Source: an uncultured Atopobium sp. (GTDB lineage: Bacteria; Actinomycetota; Coriobacteriia; Coriobacteriales; Atopobiaceae). From it: a DNA stretch of 17,107 nt. This document shows, in pieces, positions 1 through 7,063 of this stretch; position 1 is the stretch's first letter, and each line of letters starts with the position of its first letter. A program made the translations under genes and the position numbers. The notes beneath the pieces are model-generated. The model was not told the DNA's origin, did not search any database, and worked only from the letters and a program-made list of their open reading frames with translations. Location: positions 1-17,107 of the forward strand of contig CALIAD010000072.1 in assembly GCA_938041635.1 (NCBI GenBank), written 5' to 3'.

Positions 1-1505
1 TTAATCTTTTTATTTCAGGAACAACTTGGAGCGAGATACTTTTCTATTGCGCCGTAATTGCCGAACTAGGAATCCTTATTGCCGGCTGTTCCTATCTTGC
101 TAAAACACGCTATTGTCAATTACAGATTGATTCTGCGTTTACTATTGAGCGACAGCTGATTGACAAGATTCAACATGCCGATTCATCGTTTTTCTCGTCA
201 TATGATTCTGGACATTACCGCCAGACAGTGAATAACGATTCTAATGACGTTTCAATGTTTATACTTACACAATGCGTGAGCTTTGCAACAACTACGGTCT
301 CCGTCTTAGGCACACTGGCAATCATTGTATATTTGAACCCATTAACCGCTCTTGTAACAGCTGTTCTGCTATTGGTGAGTTTTATTATCTATAAGCAAAT
401 CCAAGCTTCGGCTTATAAAAGATACAAAGAATCTAAAGAGCTGCGGTCCCAGTATGGATCGATTGAACTCTCTCAGTTTACTGATGTAGATTTCATCAGG
501 CGTCATTCCCTCTTTGAGCGTTTCTTTAATCAGCACTATGCCGTCAATCAAAAGCTTCGTGGTGCCATTCATGAGCAGTACAAGCTTGAGTTTGGCGTAC
601 AAGAATTAAACAATGCTGTGATTGCTGTATTTCAAGCCATTGTCTTTATTACCTGTGCATATCAAATTTTCCTTGGAGCACTGCAGCCTGGCTATATTGC
701 AACTATCTCAAGCTATTTTGTATCGCTCTTAGGTTCTATTACGCTTCTTATGGAATTTGGCATGGCTTATCAGAGCATTGCGGTAAGTCTTAATCGAATT
801 GAGCAGATTCTTGAGGTACCTCAAGAATCTGTTGGTAACATCATTCCATCAGAGAACGTCAATCAAATTACCTGCACAAATGTATCTTTCTCTTATCCGC
901 ATACAAATAAAGTACTGATGAACAACTTGTCTTGTAGTTTTGCAAAAGGAAATATATACGCCATTACCGGTGGAAACGGTACAGGCAAATCAACATTTCT
1001 GAAGCTCATTAACGGAGAGTGGTCTTCTCACCTATCGGGCACTATTGCTATTAACGAGGACTTGCTAGCTCAAATTAATCAGTATGAACTTCGAAAAAAT
1101 ACTCTTGGATTTACCGAACAAGAGCCAAGCATTGTTGACGATACGGTAAGAAATAATCTGACCTTACTCTGCAAAAACCAACCAACAGATGAAGAGATAA
1201 TCAGCTATATCAAGCTATTCAATTTGGAAAAATTGCTGCTTGGAGACGATCAAAATCTTGATGTTCGCCTTGGCGAACGAAGCTCTGCTATCTCTGGTGG
1301 AGAAAAGCAAAAGATTGCAATTATCCGCATGATGCTTATGAACCCAAGTGTTATGTTGCTTGACGAGCCAACTTCTGCATTAGATCAAAACAGTGTTGAT
1401 GTCCTTCTTAATCTTCTCAAGAAGGTCAAGCAGGACCACATAATACTGCTCATATCTCATGACCCTAAAGTGGTGGAGGCAGCCGACCATATCGTAGAGC
1501 TGTAA
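1..1505 (+). CDS. Exporter-type ABC transporter, fused permease and ATPase (5' partial)
   Basis: The reading frame is open from the window edge (first complete codon at 3), so the GTG at 228 is internal and the gene begins outside the window. The N-terminal two thirds shows about five hydrophobic helices of an ABC exporter membrane domain (about nt 20-100, 258-400 and 612-770). It is followed by a complete nucleotide-binding domain: Walker A GGNGTGKST at nt 969-995, Q-loop around FTEQEPSI near 1110, signature ISGGEKQK near 1290-1313, Walker B VMLLDEPTSALD near 1351-1386, and H-loop LLISHD near 1447. The substrate cannot be read from the sequence. Half-transporters of this type often pair with a second one and export peptides, lipids or drugs. 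The gene is more AT-rich than the downstream genes, which may mean recent transfer. Its stop codon is one base from the convergent ispF stop. Confidence 0.9.
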   Translation, partial: NLFISGTTWSEILFYCAVIAELGILIAGCSYLAKTRYCQLQIDSAFTIERQLIDKIQHADSSFFSSYDSGHYRQTVNNDSNDVSMFILTQCVSFATTTVSVLGTLAIIVYLNPLTALVTAVLLLVSFIIYKQIQASAYKRYKESKELRSQYGSIELSQFTDVDFIRRHSLFERFFNQHYAVNQKLRGAIHEQYKLEFGVQELNNAVIAVFQAIVFITCAYQIFLGALQPGYIATISSYFVSLLGSITLLMEFGMAYQSIAVSLNRIEQILEVPQESVGNIIPSENVNQITCTNVSFSYPHTNKVLMNNLSCSFAKGNIYAITGGNGTGKSTFLKLINGEWSSHLSGTIAINEDLLAQINQYELRKNTLGFTEQEPSIVDDTVRNNLTLLCKNQPTDEEIISYIKLFNLEKLLLGDDQNLDVRLGERSSAISGGEKQKIAIIRMMLMNPSVMLLDEPTSALDQNSVDVLLNLLKKVKQDHIILLISHDPKVVEAADHIVEL

Positions 1506-1506
1506 T

Positions 1507-2001
1507 TTATTGTGCGCTACGTCCCAGCAGTACAACTGCCCAAGCAGCAATGCCTTCTTGAGTGCCCACAAAGCCAAGGCCTTCGGTGGTGGTTGCTTTT
1601 ACGCCAACTTTATCTGGCGAAACACCCATGACCTCAGCCATGCGGTTTCTCATAGCATCGCGATGAGGGAGCAACTTAGGCGCCTGAGCTGCAACGGTGC
1701 AATCACAATCCAGAAGCTCAAAGCCCTCATTACGAACAAGCTGCATAACATGGGACAGAAGCACCATAGAATCAGCACCCTCATAAGCAGGGTCTGTATC
1801 AGGAAAAAGCTGGCCGATGTCGCCGGCGCGCATAGCTCCTAACAGCGCGTCCATAAGCGCATGAGCCAAAACATCAGCATCGGAGTGGCCGAGAAGACCT
1901 TTGGTGTGCTCAATTTTGATGCCACCTAAGATAAGATCTCTACCCTCTACCAGGCGATGAACGTCGTATCCGTGGCCAATTTTAAGCTCTGGCATGCTCA
2001 C
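1507..2001 (-). CDS. ispF: 2-C-methyl-D-erythritol 2,4-cyclodiphosphate synthase
   Basis: IspF cyclises CDP-ME 2-phosphate to MEcPP with release of CMP in the cytosolic MEP isoprenoid pathway. The 164-residue protein is of normal family length. It has the N-terminal GHGYDVHRL motif with metal ligands D13 and H15, then GHSDADVLAHA with H47 as the third ligand, and the C-terminal KATTTEGLGFVGTQEGIAA segment typical of the family. The start shown is a GTG overlapping the ispD TGA by four bases (GTGA), which suggests translational coupling. An ATG two codons in (ending at 1995) is an equally plausible start. It is the last gene of disA-ispD-ispF. No terminator fits before the convergent ABC gene, because the two stop codons are one base apart. 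Confidence 0.96.
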   Translation of the reverse strand: MSMPELKIGHGYDVHRLVEGRDLILGGIKIEHTKGLLGHSDADVLAHALMDALLGAMRAGDIGQLFPDTDPAYEGADSMVLLSHVMQLVRNEGFELLDCDCTVAAQAPKLLPHRDAMRNRMAEVMGVSPDKVGVKATTTEGLGFVGTQEGIAAWAVVLLGRSAQ

Positions 2002-2801
2002 TCTGCAGCCCCACTTCCGGTTGCGCCTTCTACCAGGCGACGGCTGAGCGTAGCCTCAACAATTGCAAGGTCAGACGGGTACGTGACCTTCACGTTTTCT
2101 CGTTGCGACTCAACGCACAACACCGTAAGGCCAAGTCGCTCAACTAACGACGAGTCATCGGTTCCCTGGTAGCCTTCCTGGCGAGCTACTTCGTGGGCTT
2201 CAAGAAGTGTGCATGTCTTGAACACCTGAGGGGTCTGAGCAGCCCAGAATGTTGAGCGGTCAGGCGTATCTACAATGGTTGCACCATCTACGCGCTTCAG
2301 CGTATCAGTTGCGCGGTGAGCCAAAATTGCTCCCGCAATCTTAGGCGACTTGCGAACTGTACCAATGACCTGCTCAATAGTCTCTACCTCAATGAGCGGG
2401 CGAACCGCATCATGAACAGAAACAAAATCATATCCAGCAGGCACTACCTGGAGCGCGTTGTAAACCGATTCCTGTCTAGTGGCACCAGACGTTGCAAAGT
2501 GAACGGGCTTGTGGAGCACAAGCTTGGCCACAACACCCTCTTGAACTGCAGCGCGTTTCTCGTCAGAGCAAGCAATCACAATATGAGCCACGCTTGGTGC
2601 GTGATCAAACGCAAGGATTGACCAGCTCATCAGCGGAAGACCGCAGACAGAAATAAACTGCTTACCGTCAGGATTCCCAAAGCGCTCGCCAATGCCGCCA
2701 GCCACAATGACGGCCACGGTATCGGCTTTTGCTCCATGAGTTGTGAGGCGAGAAGGACGTGGCTTTGACACGACCTTTGCACAGGTGCTGCTTGCAGCCA
2801 T
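1998..2801 (-). CDS. ispD: 2-C-methyl-D-erythritol 4-phosphate cytidylyltransferase
   Basis: IspD transfers CMP from CTP to MEP, two steps before IspF in the MEP pathway. The nucleotide-binding loop is VAGGIGERFGNPDGKQF at about residues 33-49, with R40 and K47 as the expected CTP-binding residues. SGATRQESVYNAL (105-117), SVHDAVRP (128-135), AAQTPQVF (187-194), TDDSSLVE (214-221) and NVKVTYPSDL (236-245) complete the family pattern. The protein is 267 residues, longer than usual because of a roughly 28-residue Ser/Lys/Arg-containing N-terminal extension. The ATG overlaps the disA stop by one base (TAATG), which favours this start by coupling. No other good start lies before the domain, apart from a GTG at V29. 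Confidence 0.95.
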   Translation of the reverse strand: MAASSTCAKVVSKPRPSRLTTHGAKADTVAVIVAGGIGERFGNPDGKQFISVCGLPLMSWSILAFDHAPSVAHIVIACSDEKRAAVQEGVVAKLVLHKPVHFATSGATRQESVYNALQVVPAGYDFVSVHDAVRPLIEVETIEQVIGTVRKSPKIAGAILAHRATDTLKRVDGATIVDTPDRSTFWAAQTPQVFKTCTLLEAHEVARQEGYQGTDDSSLVERLGLTVLCVESQRENVKVTYPSDLAIVEATLSRRLVEGATGSGAAE

Positions 2802-3880
2802 TATTCTGACTTACCCCACATTCTGCGGAGACTGTTAGCAAGTGCACCGGGGTTCTCGACGCCCAGAGATTTGAGGCTGGACGTATCGTTTTCTGCAACG
2901 TGAAGCAGCTGCTGCAGGTTATCGTAAGCGTCAACAATTCTGGCCGCAATCTCATCGTTGACCACGTGAACGCGGGAAAGCGTGCGCAGGCCCAGAGGCT
3001 CCATGGACGCATCTTCTCCGCGGCCATCAGAGTAGCCAAGAATCTGGCCGACACTTTCTGCAGAGCGGAGCTCAGTGTTTGCTGTCTCGTGGAAACGGCG
3101 GCGAATGGCGCGCGCCTCTTCAGCAGAAGAATCTACAGCGTAATCGCGAATCATCAGGTTATAGGCCTCGTCGATGCCGCCCAAATATTCCTCACGCTGC
3201 ATTGCGGTGGTTTTGCCCTCGCTACCCAGCTCCAAAAGACAGGCATCAAGCTGGTCGGCTGCGCTCATAAGAACCTCAAAGAGGTAGAAAATACCTGCTA
3301 CATCACCCAGAGTGACGTAGTTATCAAGCTCAAGCGCAGTCAGGCGCAGAAGCGCGCGATCAAGCTGCTGGCGCGTATTTTGCATAGCAACCGAAAGCTG
3401 GTTGACGGTAGACATAATGGCTGGTACCGACTTTAACGGAATAACGTGGCCATCAACGTAGACTGTAATCAACGAACGACGAGAAGACACTGCAATCACA
3501 ATTGACTTGGTGAGCAAGCTCATGCGAGCAGCGGTACGGTGACGAGTGCCTGTTTCTGCAGTTGGAAGTGTTGCATCTGGATTGAGGTGGAAGTTGGCAC
3601 GCAGAATTCTGGTGAGATCTTTATCCACCACCACAGCGCCGTCCATCTTGCAGAGCTCAAATAGGCGGTTTGCCGTGAAGGAAACATCAAGTTTGAAACC
3701 GTCTCCGCCCGCAGCAAGCACGTTTTCTGTATCTCCCACGCAAATGAGGGCACCAAGACGACCTGCAATAATCATATCCAGTGCAACGCGGAGCGCCGTG
3801 CCAGGAGCAGTCATCTTCAGAGCTGTGGCAATGCGGTCCTCGTTTTCTGTTGCGCTTGGATCAAGTTGCGTTGGCTCCAT
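2801..3880 (-). CDS. disA: DNA integrity scanning diadenylate cyclase DisA
   Basis: DisA condenses two ATP into the second messenger c-di-AMP and, in studied bacteria, scans DNA for lesions. The 359-residue protein matches family length. The DAC domain carries the two signature motifs, DGA at 80-82 (KMDGAVVVDKD) and RHR at 113-115 (ETGTRHRTAARM). A helical linker spans about 150-320. The extreme C-terminus, where DisA has its helix-hairpin-helix DNA-binding domain, reads LGVENPGALANSLRRM and lacks a clear G-x-G hairpin. AGGGAG sits five bases before the ATG and supports the start. It is the first gene of disA-ispD-ispF and has its own promoter. clpC lies upstream behind a terminator. The frequent partner radA is not between them. 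Confidence 0.95.
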   Translation of the reverse strand: MEPTQLDPSATENEDRIATALKMTAPGTALRVALDMIIAGRLGALICVGDTENVLAAGGDGFKLDVSFTANRLFELCKMDGAVVVDKDLTRILRANFHLNPDATLPTAETGTRHRTAARMSLLTKSIVIAVSSRRSLITVYVDGHVIPLKSVPAIMSTVNQLSVAMQNTRQQLDRALLRLTALELDNYVTLGDVAGIFYLFEVLMSAADQLDACLLELGSEGKTTAMQREEYLGGIDEAYNLMIRDYAVDSSAEEARAIRRRFHETANTELRSAESVGQILGYSDGRGEDASMEPLGLRTLSRVHVVNDEIAARIVDAYDNLQQLLHVAENDTSSLKSLGVENPGALANSLRRMWGKSE

Positions 3881-3933
3881 GGCTCTCCCTCAATTACTTG
3901 CAGCTTACAGGCTACGTTTTGCAATCTGGTACG

Positions 3934-3963
3934 TTTATAGTTCAATTTGTTTCAACGTTTCAA
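3934..3963 (-). promoter_or_regulatory. Probable promoter of disA-ispD-ispF
   Basis: On the minus strand, TTGAAA (3963-3958) and TATAAA (3939-3934) are separated by 18 bases, about 55 bases before the disA start codon. Three copies of a GTTYCAA-like word (plus-strand 3940-3945, 3949-3955 and 3957-3963) overlap the -35 element and the spacer, and could be an operator. The hexamers are seen directly. Their activity is inferred. Confidence 0.6.
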
Positions 3964-4007
3964 GTATACGGTTTTGTTGCCGGCGCGTGTAGTGACGGTT
4001 TTGAGAA

Positions 4008-4082
4008 GACGGGTTTCTCGACGGGTGCTTGGATGGCCTGCTCGACGGGTGCCTACGCGGTCTGCTCGACGGGTTTCTCGCC
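4008..4082. repeat. Tandem GACGGGT(TTCTCG) repeat cluster upstream of disA
   Basis: Four related units occur: GACGGGTTTCTCG (4008-4020), CTCGACGGGTGCTT (4017-4030), CTGCTCGACGGGTG (4038-4051) and CTGCTCGACGGGTTTCTCG followed by CC (4062-4082). The last unit is nearly identical to one upstream of rbsK (14856-14877), and its core also occurs inverted upstream of clpC (6895-6906). The cluster lies between the clpC terminator and the disA promoter. Its function is unknown. Confidence 0.7.
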
Positions 4083-4111
4083 AAGAGAACTGCGTGCATT
4101 AGCTGCGATAC

Positions 4112-4139
4112 AAAAAGACCCGAGGCAGAACCTCGGGTC
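4112..4139 (-). terminator. Intrinsic terminator of clpC
   Basis: Read on the minus strand, a perfect 9-bp stem GACCCGAGG/CCTCGGGTC with a five-base loop is followed by TTTTTG. It begins about 10 bases after the clpC stop codon. It separates clpC transcription from disA. Confidence 0.9.
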
Positions 4140-4148
4140 AGAACTTGC

Positions 4149-6779
4149 TTACTCAGCGGAGGACATCAGGTCGGACGAGCCGCCTGCGCTACCCTGTGGC
4201 AGCGAGGATGGACCCATGCTGACATCCATCTGGTCAAGCTGCGCCATTGTCTCTTTCTTGCGAGGCTCAGGGATAACGCCCGTGGTCTTGGTGAACACAA
4301 GCTTTTTGCCCTCAGCGTCAACATCAACAGCAACAATGTCGCCTGCGGTCCACTGGCCAGAGAGAAGCTCCTCAGACAGTGGATCTTCAATCATCGACTG
4401 AATGGTGCGGCGTAGCGGACGAGCGCCGTAAACAGGATCGGTTCCGTCTTTGGCAATCAAGTCCTTTGCGGCCTCGGTGAGCTCAATGGACATGCCATTG
4501 GCAATCAGGCGATCGCGCAGCTCAAGAACCATGAGGTCAACAATGCCACGAAGCTGCTCGGTAGAGAGCGACTTGAAGACAACAATCTCGTCCACACGGT
4601 TCAAGAACTCTGGGCGGAATCCGCGCTTGAGCTCGGACATAACACGGCTGGTAATCTCTTTGTCAGAGAGACCCTTAGAACCCTCTGACGAGAAGCCCAT
4701 GGTGTTGGTACGGGCAATCTCGCGAGCGCCAATGTTGGAGGTCATGATGACAACCGTGTTGGAGAAGTCCACGTGACGGCCTTGACCGTCAGTCAAGCGA
4801 CCCTCGTCCAAAATCTGCAGCAAGATGTTGAAGACGTCTGGATGTGCCTTCTCAATCTCATCAAAGAGCAGGACAGAGTACGGACGACGGCGAACAGCCT
4901 TGGTGAGCTCGCCTCCCTCATCGTAGCCCACGTATCCTGGAGGAGCACCCACCAGCTTAGCTACAGTGTGACGTTCCATGTACTCGGACATGTCGTAAGA
5001 AAGCAGGGCGTCTTCGGAGCCAAACAGGAACTCTGCCAGGGCTTTTGCAAGCTCAGTCTTACCTACACCGGAGGGGCCTAAGAAGATGAAGGAGCCGCCA
5101 GGGCGCTTAGGGTCTTTCAGAGGACTGCGGCTTCTGCGGATTGCCTTTGCAACCTTAACAACAGCCTCGTCCTGACCAACAACGCGCTGGTGAAGGATAT
5201 CTTCTGTACGAAGCAGTCTTGAAGCCTCGGTCTCGGTGAGGTTAGAAACAGGAACACCGGTGATGCCAGAGACAACCTTTGCAATATCGTCCTCATCAAC
5301 GGTGACGATGTTCTTGTCCAGCTGCTCACGCCACTCAGTCTCCAGACGATCCCTCTCTGCTACCAGGGATTTCTCCTGGTCACGCAAACGAGCTGCCTGC
5401 TCAAACTCCTGTGCGCTTGCTGCCTCAGACTTCTGGGTACGAACGCGGAGAAGATCTGCGTCTACCTGGGCAATCTCTGGTGGAAGGCTCATCTTGTGGA
5501 TGCGTGCGCGAGCGCCAGCCTCATCGAGGACATCAATTGCCTTGTCTGGCAGGAAGCGGTCCTGGATGTAGCGGTTAGAAAGCGCAACAGCAGCCTTAAT
5601 AGCAGCTTCGGTGTAGTGGACGTGATGGTGCTTCTCGTAGCGGTCCTGAAGACCGTGGATAATAGAAATGGTGTCGTCGGTGTTTGGCTCGCCGATGTTG
5701 ACTGGCTGGAAACGCCTCTCAAATGCAGCGTCCTTCTCGACATGTTTACGGTACTCTTCTGCCGTAGTTGCGCCGATGACCTGGATTTCTCCACGAGACA
5801 GCGGTGGCTTCAAGATGGACGCAGCATCGATGGAGCCTTCTGCGGAACCGGCGCCAATGACGGTGTGAATCTCGTCGATGAAGAGGATGTCATTCTTGGA
5901 TTTCTCCAGCTCAGCAACAACCTTCTTCATGCGGTCCTCAAACTCACCGCGATACTTGGAACCTGCTACCAGACTTGCCAGGTCAAGCGTCCAAACCTGC
6001 TTACCGCGCAGAATGTCAGGAACGTTGCCGGATGCAATGAGCTGAGCCAAGCCCTCAACAATGGCGGTCTTGCCAACGCCAGGATCGCCCAGGATAAGTG
6101 GGTTGTTCTTCTGACGGCGCGCAAGAACCTGCATGACACGCTCAATCTCGCGGTCACGACCAATGACGGGGTCAAGCTTTTTATCTGCGGCAAGCTTGGT
6201 AAGGTTGCGACCAAACTGCTCCAGCATGGAAGCATCGTCGTTTGCGTTAGGACGCATCTGACCAGCGCCAACAGGCATGCCAAAGATGCCACCCTCAATG
6301 CGAGGTTCTGCCATACGAGGACCAGCAGATGCATCATCTGGAGTCTGAGCAACAAGCTCATCAACAGCGTTTCTTACCGCGTCGCCGGAGACACCCATGG
6401 TACGCAGGGCATCCATAGCGCGACCATTACCCTCGGACACAATACCCAAGAGCAGGTGCTCTGTTGCAATATAGCTTTGACCGTGGGTCATAGTTTCTCT
6501 GTACGCGTCTTCAAGCACGCGCTTTGCGCGAGGAGTAAACGGAATGTGACCACCAGGAATAGGGTCTCCTGCGCCCGTGGTGAGCTCTTTTACGGTTGCC
6601 AGAGCCTCGTCATACGAGACCTCCAGCTTAGCCAGAGCCTGAGCAGCAATGCCCTCCCCCTCTTTGATGAGAGCAAGTAGCAGGTGCTCGGTACCAACAT
6701 ACATCTGGCCAAGACCGCGAGCCTCGTCCTGAGCCAGGCTCATGACTTTACGCGCTCTGTCAGTGAATTTATCAAACAT
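4149..6779 (-). CDS. clpC: ATP-dependent Clp protease ATP-binding subunit ClpC
   Basis: ClpC is a hexameric AAA+ unfoldase that feeds substrates to ClpP. The start is set at MFDKFTDRARKV (876 residues). GAGAGG lies nine bases upstream, and this is the conserved family N-terminus. An in-frame extension back to 6983 would run into the lysS terminator and is rejected. In order: Clp-N repeats (about 1-145), AAA1 with Walker A GDPGVGKT (231-238), pore loop KYRGEFED (275-282) and Walker B ILFIDE (298-303), a UVR-type helical region (about 437-477), AAA2 with Walker A GPSGVGKT (568-575), pore loop GYVG (615-618) and Walker B LLFDE (637-641), a ClpP-docking MGF loop (694-696), sensor-2 GARPLRR (785-791), and a Met/Ser/Gly-rich tail. 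A -10-like TATAAA is at 6821-6816 with no convincing -35. No CIRCE or CtsR site was seen. ctsR and mcsAB are absent from the window. Confidence 0.97.
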   Translation of the reverse strand: MFDKFTDRARKVMSLAQDEARGLGQMYVGTEHLLLALIKEGEGIAAQALAKLEVSYDEALATVKELTTGAGDPIPGGHIPFTPRAKRVLEDAYRETMTHGQSYIATEHLLLGIVSEGNGRAMDALRTMGVSGDAVRNAVDELVAQTPDDASAGPRMAEPRIEGGIFGMPVGAGQMRPNANDDASMLEQFGRNLTKLAADKKLDPVIGRDREIERVMQVLARRQKNNPLILGDPGVGKTAIVEGLAQLIASGNVPDILRGKQVWTLDLASLVAGSKYRGEFEDRMKKVVAELEKSKNDILFIDEIHTVIGAGSAEGSIDAASILKPPLSRGEIQVIGATTAEEYRKHVEKDAAFERRFQPVNIGEPNTDDTISIIHGLQDRYEKHHHVHYTEAAIKAAVALSNRYIQDRFLPDKAIDVLDEAGARARIHKMSLPPEIAQVDADLLRVRTQKSEAASAQEFEQAARLRDQEKSLVAERDRLETEWREQLDKNIVTVDEDDIAKVVSGITGVPVSNLTETEASRLLRTEDILHQRVVGQDEAVVKVAKAIRRSRSPLKDPKRPGGSFIFLGPSGVGKTELAKALAEFLFGSEDALLSYDMSEYMERHTVAKLVGAPPGYVGYDEGGELTKAVRRRPYSVLLFDEIEKAHPDVFNILLQILDEGRLTDGQGRHVDFSNTVVIMTSNIGAREIARTNTMGFSSEGSKGLSDKEITSRVMSELKRGFRPEFLNRVDEIVVFKSLSTEQLRGIVDLMVLELRDRLIANGMSIELTEAAKDLIAKDGTDPVYGARPLRRTIQSMIEDPLSEELLSGQWTAGDIVAVDVDAEGKKLVFTKTTGVIPEPRKKETMAQLDQMDVSMGPSSLPQGSAGGSSDLMSSAE

Positions 6780-6893
6780 GTGCTGAAACCTCTCAAAACT
6801 CTCTATATATTTCTGATTTATACCCATCAGAAGGCTCTGCAAACATACGACTCGCGTTGGATTTTGCTCCTCCGTACGAATCACACAAACGTC

Positions 6894-6906
6894 GGGCGAG
6901 AAACCC
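6894..6906 (-). repeat. GGGTTTCTCGCC-type repeat upstream of clpC
   Basis: The minus strand reads GGGTTTCTCGCCC here, matching the core of the clusters at 4062-4082 and 14856-14877 in inverted orientation. It lies in the 204-base gap between the lysS terminator and the clpC start codon. Confidence 0.5.
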
Positions 6907-6983
6907 GCGCTGCCGAGAAGACCGCGCCGCCGCACGCTCAGTGATGCAGCCGCTGCAGCGAGATTCACAGCGTCGCCACACAC

Positions 6984-7020
6984 AAAAAGCCCGGTACCTG
7001 CAACGAGCGGATACCGGGCT
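6984..7020 (-). terminator. Intrinsic terminator of lysS
   Basis: Minus-strand stem AGCCCGGTA/TACCGGGCT (9 bp) with a 15-base loop, running into a TTTT tract and TGTGTG. It starts about 43 bases after the lysS stop and ends the tatA-greA-lysS cluster. Confidence 0.88.
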
Positions 7021-7063
7021 GATACGTTTGTGTACTGTGCGGGGCAGCTATGCTTCCGAACTC

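Noticed and set aside
228..1505. GTG at 228 as the start of the ABC transporter
   Set aside because: The frame is open back to the window edge and encodes another membrane helix and the usual exporter sequence, so the GTG is an internal Val codon.
4008..4082. CRISPR-like array
   Set aside because: The units are short, overlapping and unevenly spaced, with no unique spacers of constant length.
5496..6680. Long plus-strand frame (394 codons) opposite clpC
   Set aside because: It is antisense to a certain gene, has no ribosome-binding site or domain, and is explained by codon bias of clpC.
6780..6983. 68-residue N-terminal extension of ClpC
   Set aside because: The conserved ClpC N-terminus starts at MFDKFTDRA with a good ribosome-binding site. 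The extension has no similarity to the family and begins next to the lysS terminator.
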